A stretch of 60,128 nt of DNA from Oscillospiraceae bacterium (lineage in GTDB: Bacteria; Bacillota; Clostridia; Oscillospirales; Oscillospiraceae). Numbering within the stretch: position 1 is the stretch's first letter; every line of letters begins with the position of its first letter. The stretch lies in contig WQUY01000004.1 in NCBI GenBank assembly GCA_009781855.1, positions 1 to 60,128 of the forward strand, given 5' to 3'. Made by a program: the position numbers and the translations under genes. This document shows, piece after piece, positions 32,095 to 41,036 of the stretch. The notes under the pieces were generated by a model that ran no database searches, was not told the DNA's origin, and saw only the letters and a list, made by a program, of their open reading frames with translations.

Positions 32095-34455
32095 ATGAAA
32101 ACAAAAAGTGTTCAGAGAGTATGGGCCATAATCATTATTCTCGCAATGATTTTATCAGGGTCTATGCAAGCGCTTGGAGCGCAAGGAAATCAAGATGTGT
32201 TTTTGGATATTGCCGGACACTGGGCTAGAGAAACAATACTCAATGCATATGAGACAAATCTTGTGTCCGGATATTCGGACGGAACATTCAGGCCCAATGC
32301 GTCTATCACACGCGCGGAAACAGTCACAATTTTGAATACGCACTTCGGCATAACCTCTGGAGAAACTGTTCATTTTACAGATGTTGCTTACGGCACATGG
32401 TTTTACGATGCGATTGCTGCGGCTATTGATGCCGGTTATGTCAGCGGATTCCCGGACAATACGTTCCGACCGAATGCAAATCTTACCAGACTGCACGCAG
32501 CGTTGATGATATACAGACTATCGGGCAGTCCAGAACCGAATGATGTAAATGTCGTCGATGATTTTGCAGATGCCGCAGAAACTTTGGCCAACAACGCAGA
32601 AAATACACAGGCCGTTGCGTTTTTTGTTGAAAATCAAATCATGCATGGATATGCAGACCAAACGTTGCGTTTGGACAATGCAGTTACACGAGCAGAGTTC
32701 TTGACATTGTTGATGAGAAGCGCTGTGCTTGCTGACAACAATATTGAAGAAGACGACGTACCGCTTGGAGCATATCCACTACCACCCGCAACACCAACAA
32801 CACTGCCAATAACAGGCGGCGGCGGTGGCGGTGGAATCCCACGTACAGCTGATGAGAGAGCTGTTGCTCTTGTCTGCGTCAATAGGACTTGGGACAGCAT
32901 CTACTATATGAGCGTTGAAATTGGCACTCGTGTGGGCGGAATGGCCGGCGAACGCAGAGCGATTGAATGGCTGATTGCTGAGTTTGAAGCGCTTGGACTG
33001 GAAACAGAAATCCATGAGTTTGACGCAGCAGTTCAGACCAGAAACATCGGATATCTCACCATACATAACGCAGAAAACTTCTACGGCATGGGTCGGTTCT
33101 TCGGCGGAGTAACAGATGGTTTTAGCCGATACGGCGGCCCGTTCATGCCATGGCATGGACATATCTGGGAAGTCGGTGCGGCCGCTAATGGGCTTATTAC
33201 CCACAATTTTATTACCGGTGAGGTCGCCGCACCTGTTACCGGAGAAGTTGTGTTTGTTGGCGACATCCCCGGCAATCTTAATGCTGATGCAGCTGCAGCC
33301 CTGGCGCAAGAACTGTTTGAAGCTGCGGACGTGGACGGAAAAATTGCACTGATCGGAATGAGAAACCCAAATGCCGCGATTGCCAATATCGCAACGGCAA
33401 ATGGCGCGATTGGCCTCATGGGACATACTGTAATAGGTGGACGCGGCAACTTCGGTGCAGCCGGTAGCCCCAATATACCTGTCGCAAATGCAGTTGATAT
33501 TCCCGTACTGGGGCTGGCGCTTGCTCAAGCCGAGTGGCTCAAGACATTTTTAGAACAAGAGTCGGTGACGGTGACCATAGAGACACAACGTTACAGCACA
33601 CCTGTTTCATGGAATGCCATCGGCAGAAAGCCCGCAATCAACAACCCCGATACAGCACCCATCTTTTATGTCATCGGCCATATTGATACGGTTATAGGTG
33701 CACCGGGTGCTAATGACAACGCAAGCGGTGTGGCGGTTACGCTAGAAGCTGCAAGAGCATTATCACAACTGCACACCCCTGATGTAGAGCTCCGTTTTGT
33801 CGGCTTTGGAGATGAAGAAAACGGCCTGCGTGGGGCTTGGCGATATGTACAGCGTCTGCCGCAAGCAGAGCGCGACCGTATCCGCGGCGTGTTCAACATG
33901 GATATGACCGCATCTGCGGCATACGATGAGGCTCCTTACTGGGTCATGGCGACTGTTGACGGTCTGCCCAACTTGGTTACCCAAACATTCATAGCAACTG
34001 CAGACCGTCTCGGATTTGAAGGAATCCTTCAGCAAGCTATGTTCAGCTCCAGCGATCATGTTCCGTTCCACTTCAACGGTATACAGCAAGCCAACCAACG
34101 ACCAAATCCATTTGTTCCCAGCATACCGGCGGCCATGGGCATATGGCTGGGCAGAGTGAACGAAGGCATGATAACACCATCAAACTTCACAGTAGAGTTT
34201 TATTACCATACGCCTCAAGATACAATTTGGGAGAACGTATGTAAGGATCGTTTGGAGATGTGCATACAAATTGTTTCTGCGGCAGTCTACTATATGGCAC
34301 GCAACTACTTGAAATACTATGCAAATGCATCTGTAGCACTAAGCCCAGCTATGTTTGGAGGCAGAGCTTTTCACATAGAGTCCGACATCCATGAACTCAA
34401 CGGTTCGTGGTCAGATTTAGTGGAAAGTGAAATAGAGTTTGAAATAGCCTCATAA
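32095..34455 (+). CDS. SLH-anchored M28-family metallopeptidase
   Basis: The 786-aa exoprotein has a signal peptide (cleavage near residue 29, LGAQG), three S-layer-homology repeats (~35-85, ~95-150, ~155-220; each with FRPNA or related TRAE motifs) and a Pro/Thr linker ending in a Gly run (~240-250). The M28 aminopeptidase-type domain holds zinc ligands in GHIDT (H529, D531), D541 (GANDNASG), the acidic pair in FGDEENG, and SSSDHVPFH. A PA-like insert (~370-500) interrupts the domain. SLH repeats bind pyruvylated wall polymer, so the peptidase is held at the cell surface, probably trimming peptides. ATG 32095 follows GGGGGAA. A terminator follows at 34484. Confidence 0.9.
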   Translation: MKTKSVQRVWAIIIILAMILSGSMQALGAQGNQDVFLDIAGHWARETILNAYETNLVSGYSDGTFRPNASITRAETVTILNTHFGITSGETVHFTDVAYGTWFYDAIAAAIDAGYVSGFPDNTFRPNANLTRLHAALMIYRLSGSPEPNDVNVVDDFADAAETLANNAENTQAVAFFVENQIMHGYADQTLRLDNAVTRAEFLTLLMRSAVLADNNIEEDDVPLGAYPLPPATPTTLPITGGGGGGGIPRTADERAVALVCVNRTWDSIYYMSVEIGTRVGGMAGERRAIEWLIAEFEALGLETEIHEFDAAVQTRNIGYLTIHNAENFYGMGRFFGGVTDGFSRYGGPFMPWHGHIWEVGAAANGLITHNFITGEVAAPVTGEVVFVGDIPGNLNADAAAALAQELFEAADVDGKIALIGMRNPNAAIANIATANGAIGLMGHTVIGGRGNFGAAGSPNIPVANAVDIPVLGLALAQAEWLKTFLEQESVTVTIETQRYSTPVSWNAIGRKPAINNPDTAPIFYVIGHIDTVIGAPGANDNASGVAVTLEAARALSQLHTPDVELRFVGFGDEENGLRGAWRYVQRLPQAERDRIRGVFNMDMTASAAYDEAPYWVMATVDGLPNLVTQTFIATADRLGFEGILQQAMFSSSDHVPFHFNGIQQANQRPNPFVPSIPAAMGIWLGRVNEGMITPSNFTVEFYYHTPQDTIWENVCKDRLEMCIQIVSAAVYYMARNYLKYYANASVALSPAMFGGRAFHIESDIHELNGSWSDLVESEIEFEIAS

Positions 34456-34483
34456 AGCGCATTTATATCTGAGTATATACAAC

Positions 34484-34521
34484 AATCATGGCCATTGGAC
34501 TACCCGATGGTCATGATTTAT
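34484..34521 (+). terminator. Terminator after the SLH-peptidase gene
   Basis: AATCATGGCCAT and ATGGTCATGATT form a 12-bp stem (one G-U) with an 11-nt loop, followed by TATTATG. Lies 28 bp after the stop. Confidence 0.65.
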
Positions 34522-34534
34522 TATGCGATGATTA

Positions 34535-34563
34535 TTGAACAAATTCCCATTTTATGTTAACAT
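34535..34563 (+). promoter_or_regulatory. Promoter for the PAS-GGDEF gene
   Basis: TTGAAC (34535-34540), 17 bp, TAACAT (34558-34563), 53 bp before ATG 34617. Confidence 0.55.
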
Positions 34564-34616
34564 GATTAGAGTGGGGAGCACTAAGCTGACTTTCAACATA
34601 AAGTGGGGATAGTCTT

Positions 34617-36092
34617 ATGGATGAAAAAACCGAAAGCGCACTGCTTTGTGAGCTGGAGCGCATCCTTGACTCAGGCGGCGTGGCAATCTCTGCCGACTTT
34701 AAGGGCAATCAATTGACCGATGAAGAAAAACAGGCCATTGAGCTTGTTCAAAAGATAGTCCGTAAGCACAGTGAGCAGACAATCAATCAACTCAAAATCA
34801 TGTCCAGTATTGTTGAAAACTCGCCTTATTTCATCGCATACAAAACTTTCGAAGGTAAGTGCCTGTACGTTAATCCGGGAGCATCGTTGCTTACCGGATA
34901 TTCTCGTGAGGAACTCATGGAGAACTATGTCGGCTTGCTATTTGGTGACGCGGGGCTGGGTCGTGCGACATCGTTTAAGGAAGTTTTGGCTGAAAAGGGA
35001 ATTATAAAAAATGAACATGTCGCAACAATAAAAGGTGGAGAAGAGCGCGTATTCTCAGGCACATCTTTTGTAATAGAGGACGGCGCATATGCAACTTTGG
35101 TATTGGATGTTACCGAAGCGAGGAAAATTGAAAGCGAGCATATGCAAACGCTGCAAACGATGAATTCAATACTAAACTCACTGGATGCGATGATATATGT
35201 TACCATTCCGCAAACCGGTGAAATACTGTTTATGAATGAGCAAATGAGAGAACACTATAACTTTGGAGATGATGTAATAGGGAAGCGTTGCTATAATGTG
35301 TTACAGGACGATGAGGATGGGAAGTGCAATTTTTGCCCATGTCACCAATTAGATGAAGCCCCTAATAGCGTTGTAGTTTGGGAAAAAGCCAATCCGCTCA
35401 CCATGCGTCTATATAAAAATACCGACAGATATATTGACTGGCATAATGGTGAAAAGGTTCATATTCAATACTCGGTAGATATAACCGACATAGAGCGAAC
35501 AACAAGATCACTTACAGAAGCGTTGACTGACATTTCAAAAGCACAAGATTCTTTAGAAAAAGCGCTTGTCGAAACAAATACTGACCCTCTGACCGGAATT
35601 TACAACAGACGGTTCTTTAATGACAAGTTGCCAAACCTGGTGATGTCCTTGTCGCGCTCGTCAAGCCCACTGAGTGTACTCATGGTGGATATCGACTTTT
35701 TCAAAAAATTCAACGACACATATGGTCATGGCGAAGGCGATTACTGTCTCAAAAAAGTCTCGCAGGCGCTTAAAGATAGCTTGCCCCGAGATGAGGACTT
35801 TGTAGCCCGGTATGGTGGTGAAGAGTTTGTGGTTGTTCTTCCAAACACCTCAGAAGATGGTGCGAAGGTTGTTGCTGAAAGATTACTAAACACCATCAGA
35901 GAACTCAAGATACCTCATGAAAACAGCGAAATGGCCGACCATGTCACTGTTTCGATAGGCGTTACAACCGGTCAAGCGTCGCACACCCATGCTGCTGAGG
36001 CATACATTAATTGGGCAGATAAGATGTTGTACAAATCCAAAAATGAAGGCAGGAACAGATACACATACGCACACTTTGAAGAGGAGACCTGA
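34617..36092 (+). CDS. PAS-PAS-GGDEF diguanylate cyclase
   Basis: The 491-aa cytoplasmic protein has two PAS domains (~60-170 and ~180-290) and a GGDEF domain (~325-487). The active site is GGEEF at 400-404, and the inhibitory I-site RxxD is intact (R391-D394), so it should make c-di-GMP with feedback inhibition. The second PAS carries a cysteine group (CYNVLQ, then CNFCPC) that may bind a cofactor or metal, as in related clostridial PAS proteins. No membrane segment is seen. It lies just upstream of the Tad pilus locus but is separated from it by a strong terminator, so the link to pilus control is suggestive only. Confidence 0.93.
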   Translation: MDEKTESALLCELERILDSGGVAISADFKGNQLTDEEKQAIELVQKIVRKHSEQTINQLKIMSSIVENSPYFIAYKTFEGKCLYVNPGASLLTGYSREELMENYVGLLFGDAGLGRATSFKEVLAEKGIIKNEHVATIKGGEERVFSGTSFVIEDGAYATLVLDVTEARKIESEHMQTLQTMNSILNSLDAMIYVTIPQTGEILFMNEQMREHYNFGDDVIGKRCYNVLQDDEDGKCNFCPCHQLDEAPNSVVVWEKANPLTMRLYKNTDRYIDWHNGEKVHIQYSVDITDIERTTRSLTEALTDISKAQDSLEKALVETNTDPLTGIYNRRFFNDKLPNLVMSLSRSSSPLSVLMVDIDFFKKFNDTYGHGEGDYCLKKVSQALKDSLPRDEDFVARYGGEEFVVVLPNTSEDGAKVVAERLLNTIRELKIPHENSEMADHVTVSIGVTTGQASHTHAAEAYINWADKMLYKSKNEGRNRYTYAHFEEET

Positions 36093-36133
36093 CAGGAGAC
36101 AGGAGCTTTATAATCAAGCGAAGAGAGGGTCGC

Positions 36134-36152
36134 GACCGAGCTTGGCTCGGTC
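36134..36152 (+). other. 8-bp hairpin in the GGDEF 3' region
   Basis: GACCGAGC-TTG-GCTCGGTC, a perfect stem lying 42 bp after the GGDEF gene stop and before the terminator. Confidence 0.4.
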
Positions 36153-36198
36153 ATGACCGAACGAGCGCAGATTTCACAAGTTATAAAATATATAAAGG

Positions 36199-36243
36199 GA
36201 AGATTTTTTTGGCTGTTGCAGCAAAAGAATCTTCTCTTTTTTT
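36199..36243 (+). terminator. Intrinsic terminator before the Tad locus
   Basis: GAAGATT (36199) pairs with AATCTTC (36228-36234), with an inner TTTTGGCTG/CAGCAAAA extension, followed by TC and seven T residues. Apart from this, the promoter at 36399 and the small hairpin at 36134, the gap 36093-36533 is AT-rich with no convincing gene. Confidence 0.8.
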
Positions 36244-36398
36244 GAAAAATTTTTACTGATGAAGATTTTGTTTATTTTGATGAAACAGCTAATGTGTTTT
36301 CTGAGTCAAGAAAAGAGAAGTGTGAAAAATATGCATAAATACATGACGAATATTGACATAATAAAATGATAATTAATACGAAATGATGACATTTGCTA

Positions 36399-36427
36399 TT
36401 GACGGAGCAAAAAAGTTGTTGTATAGT
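36399..36427 (+). promoter_or_regulatory. Promoter for the Tad pilus operon
   Basis: TTGACG (36399-36404), 17 bp, TATAGT (36422-36427). It is 106 bp upstream of the first gene, leaving a leader of about 100 nt. Confidence 0.75.
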
Positions 36428-36533
36428 TTAGTTCCGCTGCACTGGCAAAAAGACAAAACAGAGGCGAAAAAAGCACGGCCTTTGGTCTATGTTGCACAGT
36501 TGCGCCTGGATATGCGAAAGGAATGATTACAAA

Positions 36534-37541
36534 ATGAGGACAAAACTGCTTATAGCATCTGCTGATGTGGGTTATGCAGAGCACCTTTCAAATTACATAT
36601 CGGAACACTACAGGAGCACAATTGAGGTGAGCATGTTTAGGACACAGAAGAGCTTGGCTGATTTGCCGGAAAATCAAAGGTTCGATGCTGCATTATTTGA
36701 TGTGGATTTGCTGGAGGGATTTGATACAAGTCGCATTGTTTTGCCGGTGTTGTTGGTATCGGAAGATGCAGAGGAATCCACAGGATTCGAAAACTTTGAG
36801 ACAATCAGCAAATATCAACGCATTTCTGCGATTGTTTCTGAGCTTCTGTCAAAATGTGCAAAGATTACAAAATACAGCGGGGATCCGGACAGTAATAATG
36901 CAAATATAACTGCGGTTTGGTCACCATCGGGTGGGGTCGGAAAGACCACGGTAGCACTATCATATGCCGCAAGCAGAGCTGCTGTGGGAAAACGGGTTTT
37001 ATATCTCAACCTTGAGCCGTTTTCAAGCGTTCCTGCGTATTTCAACGACTCAGGAAAGAGCATCAGTGCAGCTTTTGAAATGCTGGAAAATGCACAGGGC
37101 AACCTGCAGATGCTGATTAGGGGAATCTGCCAGCAAGACCGGGAAGCTGGTGTCGCTTATTTTTGCCGACCAGAAAATTTTGATGATATGTATGCGCTAT
37201 CTTCCGATAACATCGCAGAGCTGACAACGGTGTGTGCAGGTGTTACAGAGGAACTGGTCGTAGACATGTCTTGCGTTTGTGATTGGCGTACCAGAAAGGT
37301 ATTTGAACTTGTTGACACGATATTCATTGTTACAGACAAAACCACAACGGCACAAGTCAAACTTTCACAGTTTTTATCTCAGCATAATGTTTTTGAAAGC
37401 ATAAAGGAAAAGGTTACTCTGGTTGCAAATAAAGGAGCTGCTGTTAGCATGGAAGTCGATGGTGCTATATGGAAGCTCCCATGGGTTTCTTCCTCAGATC
37501 CCAAAACTGTATACAAAACACTTTCTAGCTGTTTTGAATGA
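36534..37541 (+). CDS. CpaE/TadZ-like MinD-family ATPase
   Basis: I chose ATG 36534, behind GAAAGGA, giving 335 aa that begin MRTKLLIASADVGY. Residues 1-~110 resemble a receiver-like domain (atypical, as in TadZ/CpaE), and the rest is a ParA/MinD-type ATPase with the deviant Walker A SGGVGKTTVA (~132-141). CpaE/TadZ proteins position the Tad pilus machine at a cell pole. Walker B-like and switch regions are weakly conserved (VDMSCV). An upstream in-frame ATG at 36489 has no ribosome site. It opens the Tad operon and is 30 bp from cpaF. Confidence 0.85.
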   Translation: MRTKLLIASADVGYAEHLSNYISEHYRSTIEVSMFRTQKSLADLPENQRFDAALFDVDLLEGFDTSRIVLPVLLVSEDAEESTGFENFETISKYQRISAIVSELLSKCAKITKYSGDPDSNNANITAVWSPSGGVGKTTVALSYAASRAAVGKRVLYLNLEPFSSVPAYFNDSGKSISAAFEMLENAQGNLQMLIRGICQQDREAGVAYFCRPENFDDMYALSSDNIAELTTVCAGVTEELVVDMSCVCDWRTRKVFELVDTIFIVTDKTTTAQVKLSQFLSQHNVFESIKEKVTLVANKGAAVSMEVDGAIWKLPWVSSSDPKTVYKTLSSCFE

Positions 37542-37571
37542 TGTCAAGTTGACGCAACAGGAGACAGGACT

Positions 37572-38852
37572 ATGACCGAACAAATGCGCGATGAACTTGT
37601 GAGCCAAATAAAAACTGAAATTCAAAATCATGCAGACCTCACCAACTCCAGTAATGACAGACTTCAGGAAATTGTATCTGAGGCACTTGAAGAAAAAATC
37701 AAGCAAGGGAGAGAAAACCTCGGAAAATCAAATCTTGCAATTGCATCACTGAATTTCCGAGATAGAAAAAGCATTACCGAGTCTGTATTTGAGTCGATAC
37801 GTGGACTTGGGGTTTTGGGAAGGATAATTTCTGACAACGATATCACAGAAGTGATGATTAATGGGCATAGTGATATTTATATAGAAAAAGACGGCAGACT
37901 TTACAGGAGCACAGATAAATTTGAAAGCCGCCGTGAGCTTGAAATAATCATAACAAAATTTGTATCTAGAGCGGGCAGAGCCGTTAACGAAAGTGACCCA
38001 ATTGTGGATTTTAGGTTGGAAGATGGTTCACGTGTCAATGTAGTTATGCCTCCAATTGCGCTCAATGGCCCAATCGTTACGATACGGCGTTTCCCCAAGG
38101 AAGCCATGACAGCCCGGAAGCTGATAGAATTTGGATCTATCACACCGGAAGCAGCAGAAATACTCAGACTGCTGGTGACGGCAAAATATAACATTTTTGT
38201 CAGCGGTGGAACCGGCAGTGGCAAGACGACATTTCTCAATGCACTCTCAAATTTCATCCCAAAAGACGAACGAATCATCACTATTGAAGATTCAGCTGAG
38301 TTGCAAATAAAAAATATAGAAAATCTTGTTCGGCTTGAAACGCGCAATGCAGGGCCGGACGGCAAGGGAGCCATCACGATAAAGGAACTTATAAAATCTG
38401 CTTTGAGAATGCGACCCGAACGTATAGTTGTAGGTGAGGTGCGAGGCGCGGAAGCGCTGGATATGTTGCAGGCGATGAATACCGGACATGATGGCTCGCT
38501 TTCAACAGGCCACGCCAACTCAACGCATGACATTTTGAGCCGTTTGGAAACTATGATACTTCAAGGGGCAGCCGGGCTGCCGCTCGAAGCGATTCGCCAG
38601 CAGATCGCCTCATCGGTCGATATAATTATTCACTTGTCCAGGCTTCGGGACAGGAGCCGCAGGACGATGGAGATTGCCGAGGTTTTGGGTTATGACACAC
38701 AAAGCAGGCGAATCAGTCTGAATACACTTTTCGAATTCAAAGAATCGGGCGAAAGTACGCAAACAAAGGTTATCGGTCAGCTTTGCAGGACATCAAACCC
38801 TATGCAGAATACTTATAAACTGGAAATGGCAGGGGTCAGAATGGTTATATGA
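37572..38852 (+). CDS. cpaF: Tad pilus assembly ATPase CpaF/TadA
   Basis: The 426-aa secretion ATPase of the GspE/VirB11 superfamily powers Flp pilus assembly. Residues ~70-190 form the N-terminal domain (DITEVMINGHSDIY, SRVNVVMPPIALNGP). The motor has Walker A GGTGSGKTT (212-220), Asp box IEDSAEL, Walker B RIVVGEVRGAEA and the His box TGHANS. It lacks the tetracysteine of GspE, typical for CpaF. ATG 37572 follows CAGGAGACAGGA. It is tightly followed by tadB and tadC. Confidence 0.96.
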   Translation: MTEQMRDELVSQIKTEIQNHADLTNSSNDRLQEIVSEALEEKIKQGRENLGKSNLAIASLNFRDRKSITESVFESIRGLGVLGRIISDNDITEVMINGHSDIYIEKDGRLYRSTDKFESRRELEIIITKFVSRAGRAVNESDPIVDFRLEDGSRVNVVMPPIALNGPIVTIRRFPKEAMTARKLIEFGSITPEAAEILRLLVTAKYNIFVSGGTGSGKTTFLNALSNFIPKDERIITIEDSAELQIKNIENLVRLETRNAGPDGKGAITIKELIKSALRMRPERIVVGEVRGAEALDMLQAMNTGHDGSLSTGHANSTHDILSRLETMILQGAAGLPLEAIRQQIASSVDIIIHLSRLRDRSRRTMEIAEVLGYDTQSRRISLNTLFEFKESGESTQTKVIGQLCRTSNPMQNTYKLEMAGVRMVI

Positions 38853-38879
38853 CAGTCGTACAATTAAGAGGGTATTAAA

Positions 38880-39659
38880 ATGGAAACAACAAAGTCTGAG
38901 ATGGTTAGCAACGCAGCAAACGACTATTCAAAAAGCCCATGTACAGTGTTTGACTATGTGCTGCCCTGTCTTGCCGGAGCTTTCGCCGGGTTTATCATCT
39001 TGTTCATTTTCTACAGGATTATTACGCTGTCGGTCATTGGCGGTCTTGTTTTTGGCCTGATCAGCATATTCGTTTATGCGCGTAATGCTGTGCAAAAGCG
39101 AAGACAAAAACTTAGGTTGCAGTTTTTTGACCTGCTTGAAGCAATGTCTGTTGCGATGAGGGCAGGCAACACAATACTAATCTCACTTCAAAGCGCAAAG
39201 GCAGACCTAATGCTCATTTACGCGCAAGACAGTGACATAATCACAGAACTCGACATCATAATAGGGCGATTCAATAATGCCGTACCTTTATCTGAAGCAT
39301 TTTCTGACTTGGCGCAGCGCTCAGGTCTTGAAGACATAACCAGCTTTGCAGCAATATATGCGACGATAGAGGGGAAGTCTGGGCGTGCAGACGAGATTGT
39401 ACGCGAAACGCAACAGATCATATCAGATAAGATGGAAATTGAAATGGAAATAGATACACTGATGACTGCAGCAAAAACAGAGGTAAGCATCATGCTGGTC
39501 ATGCCGCTAATCATCCTTGGGATTATAGGCTATGCAGGCGCGGGTTTTATGGATGCAATATACACATCAGGTGTTGGGCGTGTGGTGTCCACCGGTGGAC
39601 TTATTGTTCTGATAGTCAGTTATATATTGGCCAGAAAATTCAGCAACGTGAAGCTGTAG
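38880..39659 (+). CDS. tadB: Tad pilus inner-membrane platform protein TadB
   Basis: The 259-aa protein has two hydrophobic segments near residues ~28-65 and two at the C-terminus, with a T2SS-F domain between them (FFDLLEAMSVAMRAG, LSEAFSDLAQRSGLED, IYATIEGKSGRADEIV). TadB and TadC together form the platform on which the pilin is assembled. It lies 27 bp after cpaF and 11 bp before tadC. The N-terminus is shorter than in proteobacterial TadB, as usual in Firmicutes. Confidence 0.9.
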   Translation: METTKSEMVSNAANDYSKSPCTVFDYVLPCLAGAFAGFIILFIFYRIITLSVIGGLVFGLISIFVYARNAVQKRRQKLRLQFFDLLEAMSVAMRAGNTILISLQSAKADLMLIYAQDSDIITELDIIIGRFNNAVPLSEAFSDLAQRSGLEDITSFAAIYATIEGKSGRADEIVRETQQIISDKMEIEMEIDTLMTAAKTEVSIMLVMPLIILGIIGYAGAGFMDAIYTSGVGRVVSTGGLIVLIVSYILARKFSNVKL

Positions 39660-39670
39660 AGGAGTATGGC

Positions 39671-40726
39671 ATGATTATTGTGATTATGGTTATCGCTACA
39701 CTGCTTATAGTTTCCTGGCTTATTTTGCTCAGCAGGGTAAATGCCGACGACTGGAAAGTAGCGGCATATAACAAAGTGCTTGAAAACTGTGCGACAATAG
39801 AAAAACTGCGGCAAAAAGAAAACGAAAAAGACAAAAAGTCCGACACATATGGAGGCATTGCAAATTTTGATATGAAGCTTTTCACGGGCAGAGGCACTGG
39901 CAAGCGCGTCAAAAAGCTTGAAAGTGATTGCATCGCCTTGCAAAATGGCAACCTGAGCAGTGTCAACATTCTTGCGATGCCTGGATATGTGCTTGTACGA
40001 GAGTTTGCGACGATAGGAAAAGGAGAACTCCATAAAACCATTATGGCAAATAGCTGTGAGCTGTATGGCAAAAAACACGCAGCATACAAAACAAAACACG
40101 TGCTTGCAAAGCTTCTGTCATATCCTGTCATCGGTGCTTCTATAAACCTAATGATAGGCGCTATGCTGCTCGGAACAGGTAATCGGGCTCAAGGACTTGC
40201 CACTATAGGGCTTGGCAGCACTCTGGTTCTGGTGCTTGTCTATGCCATATATGACGAGCAGAGTGACTGCTTAAAAAAACGGCGTTTTGCAATCAGCAGA
40301 CAATTTCCGAATGTTGTGTCAAAACTGGCTCTACTCGTAACATCAGGAATGGTTATGGACAGGGCGTGGAAAGAGGCAGCATATAGCCAGGAGTCAGAGA
40401 TATATATGGAAATGAGAAAAACATCCATGGAACTTGACAACCTTGTATCTCCCGAAGTTGCATTCGGAAATTTTATCAGCAGGTGCAATACCAAAGAAAC
40501 AGCAAAGCTGGCATCGGCGATTATGCAGAATCTCTCTAAAGGCAACGCCGAAGTGGGCAGGCTTATGAAAGATATGGCGCGTGAAGCGTGGCAGGAGCGC
40601 CGACATATGGCAAAGCGAGAAGCAGAGAAAGCAAACTCTAAACTGATGTTGCCGACAATGCTTTTGTTTTTGGCAATATTGGTTATGTTGATGGTGCCCA
40701 TAGCAATGAATTTTTCAGGAATATAG
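39671..40726 (+). CDS. tadC: Tad pilus inner-membrane platform protein TadC
   Basis: The 351-aa protein has an N-terminal membrane helix, a cytoplasmic region rich in Lys/Arg (~45-100), two central hydrophobic stretches (~150-195) and the T2SS-F domain toward the end (RQFPNVVSKLALLVTSGM, MDRAWKEAAY), finishing with a C-terminal helix. This is the second T2SS-F protein of the locus and pairs with TadB. The start is ATG 39671, preceded by GAGGAG, 11 bp after tadB. Confidence 0.88.
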   Translation: MIIVIMVIATLLIVSWLILLSRVNADDWKVAAYNKVLENCATIEKLRQKENEKDKKSDTYGGIANFDMKLFTGRGTGKRVKKLESDCIALQNGNLSSVNILAMPGYVLVREFATIGKGELHKTIMANSCELYGKKHAAYKTKHVLAKLLSYPVIGASINLMIGAMLLGTGNRAQGLATIGLGSTLVLVLVYAIYDEQSDCLKKRRFAISRQFPNVVSKLALLVTSGMVMDRAWKEAAYSQESEIYMEMRKTSMELDNLVSPEVAFGNFISRCNTKETAKLASAIMQNLSKGNAEVGRLMKDMAREAWQERRHMAKREAEKANSKLMLPTMLLFLAILVMLMVPIAMNFSGI

Positions 40727-40741
40727 AAAGGAGGGGTGATC

Positions 40742-40963
40742 ATGATGCAGAAAATATCTAAACTTCCGATGCTTGCACATAAATCTATCTATGGGTTTAT
40801 CGGAACACTGAAAGAAGATCAGCGAGGACTTTCAGGGGTAGTGGTTGCGATTTTGCTGATACTTGTCGCAGTGTTGGCGGTTGTACTGATTTGGGGATTT
40901 TTGAGTGGATGGCTTCAGGACTTATGGGAGCAAATCACCGGGCAGGCAGGTATGATTAGCTGA
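40742..40963 (+). CDS. Divergent Flp/type IV-like pilin
   Basis: I prefer ATG 40742 (73 aa), since AGGAGGGG lies just before it and the in-frame GTG at 40736 overlaps the ribosome site. Residues ~27-32 (LKEDQRG) precede a long hydrophobic helix starting LSGVVVAILLILV, giving a prepilin peptidase site after RG. Bacterial Flp pilins normally have Glu at +5 and a Tyr beside it; here neither is present, and the RG-LSGVVVAIL pattern resembles archaeal type IV pilin N-termini (RGVSPVVG...). It is the only small pilin in the operon, located right after tadC, so it is most likely the major subunit. Repeat copy 4 follows its stop. Confidence 0.82.
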   Translation: MMQKISKLPMLAHKSIYGFIGTLKEDQRGLSGVVVAILLILVAVLAVVLIWGFLSGWLQDLWEQITGQAGMIS

Positions 40964-40970
40964 CTAAAAC

Positions 40971-41013
40971 TCGCCAGCTCAAGTGGGAGTCGAACTCCAC
41001 CGCCTGACGGTGG
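40971..41013 (-). repeat. Dispersed intergenic repeat, copy 4
   Basis: On the minus strand this reads CCACCGTCAGGCGGTGG then AGTTCGACTCCCAC, closely matching copies 1 and 3. It contains two small hairpins: GTGGGAGT-CGA-ACTCCAC, and CCACCG-CCTGA-CGGTGG. It starts seven bases after the pilin stop and ends 23 bp before the next start. Confidence 0.6.
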
Positions 41014-41036
41014 ACAAAGGAAGGAGGAGGGCTGTA

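Noticed and set aside
36259-36369. Possible 36-codon ORF before the Tad operon
   Set aside because: An ATG frame runs about 36 codons (MKILFILMKQ...), but it has no ribosome site, lies in AT-rich DNA just after a terminator and has no promoter of its own.
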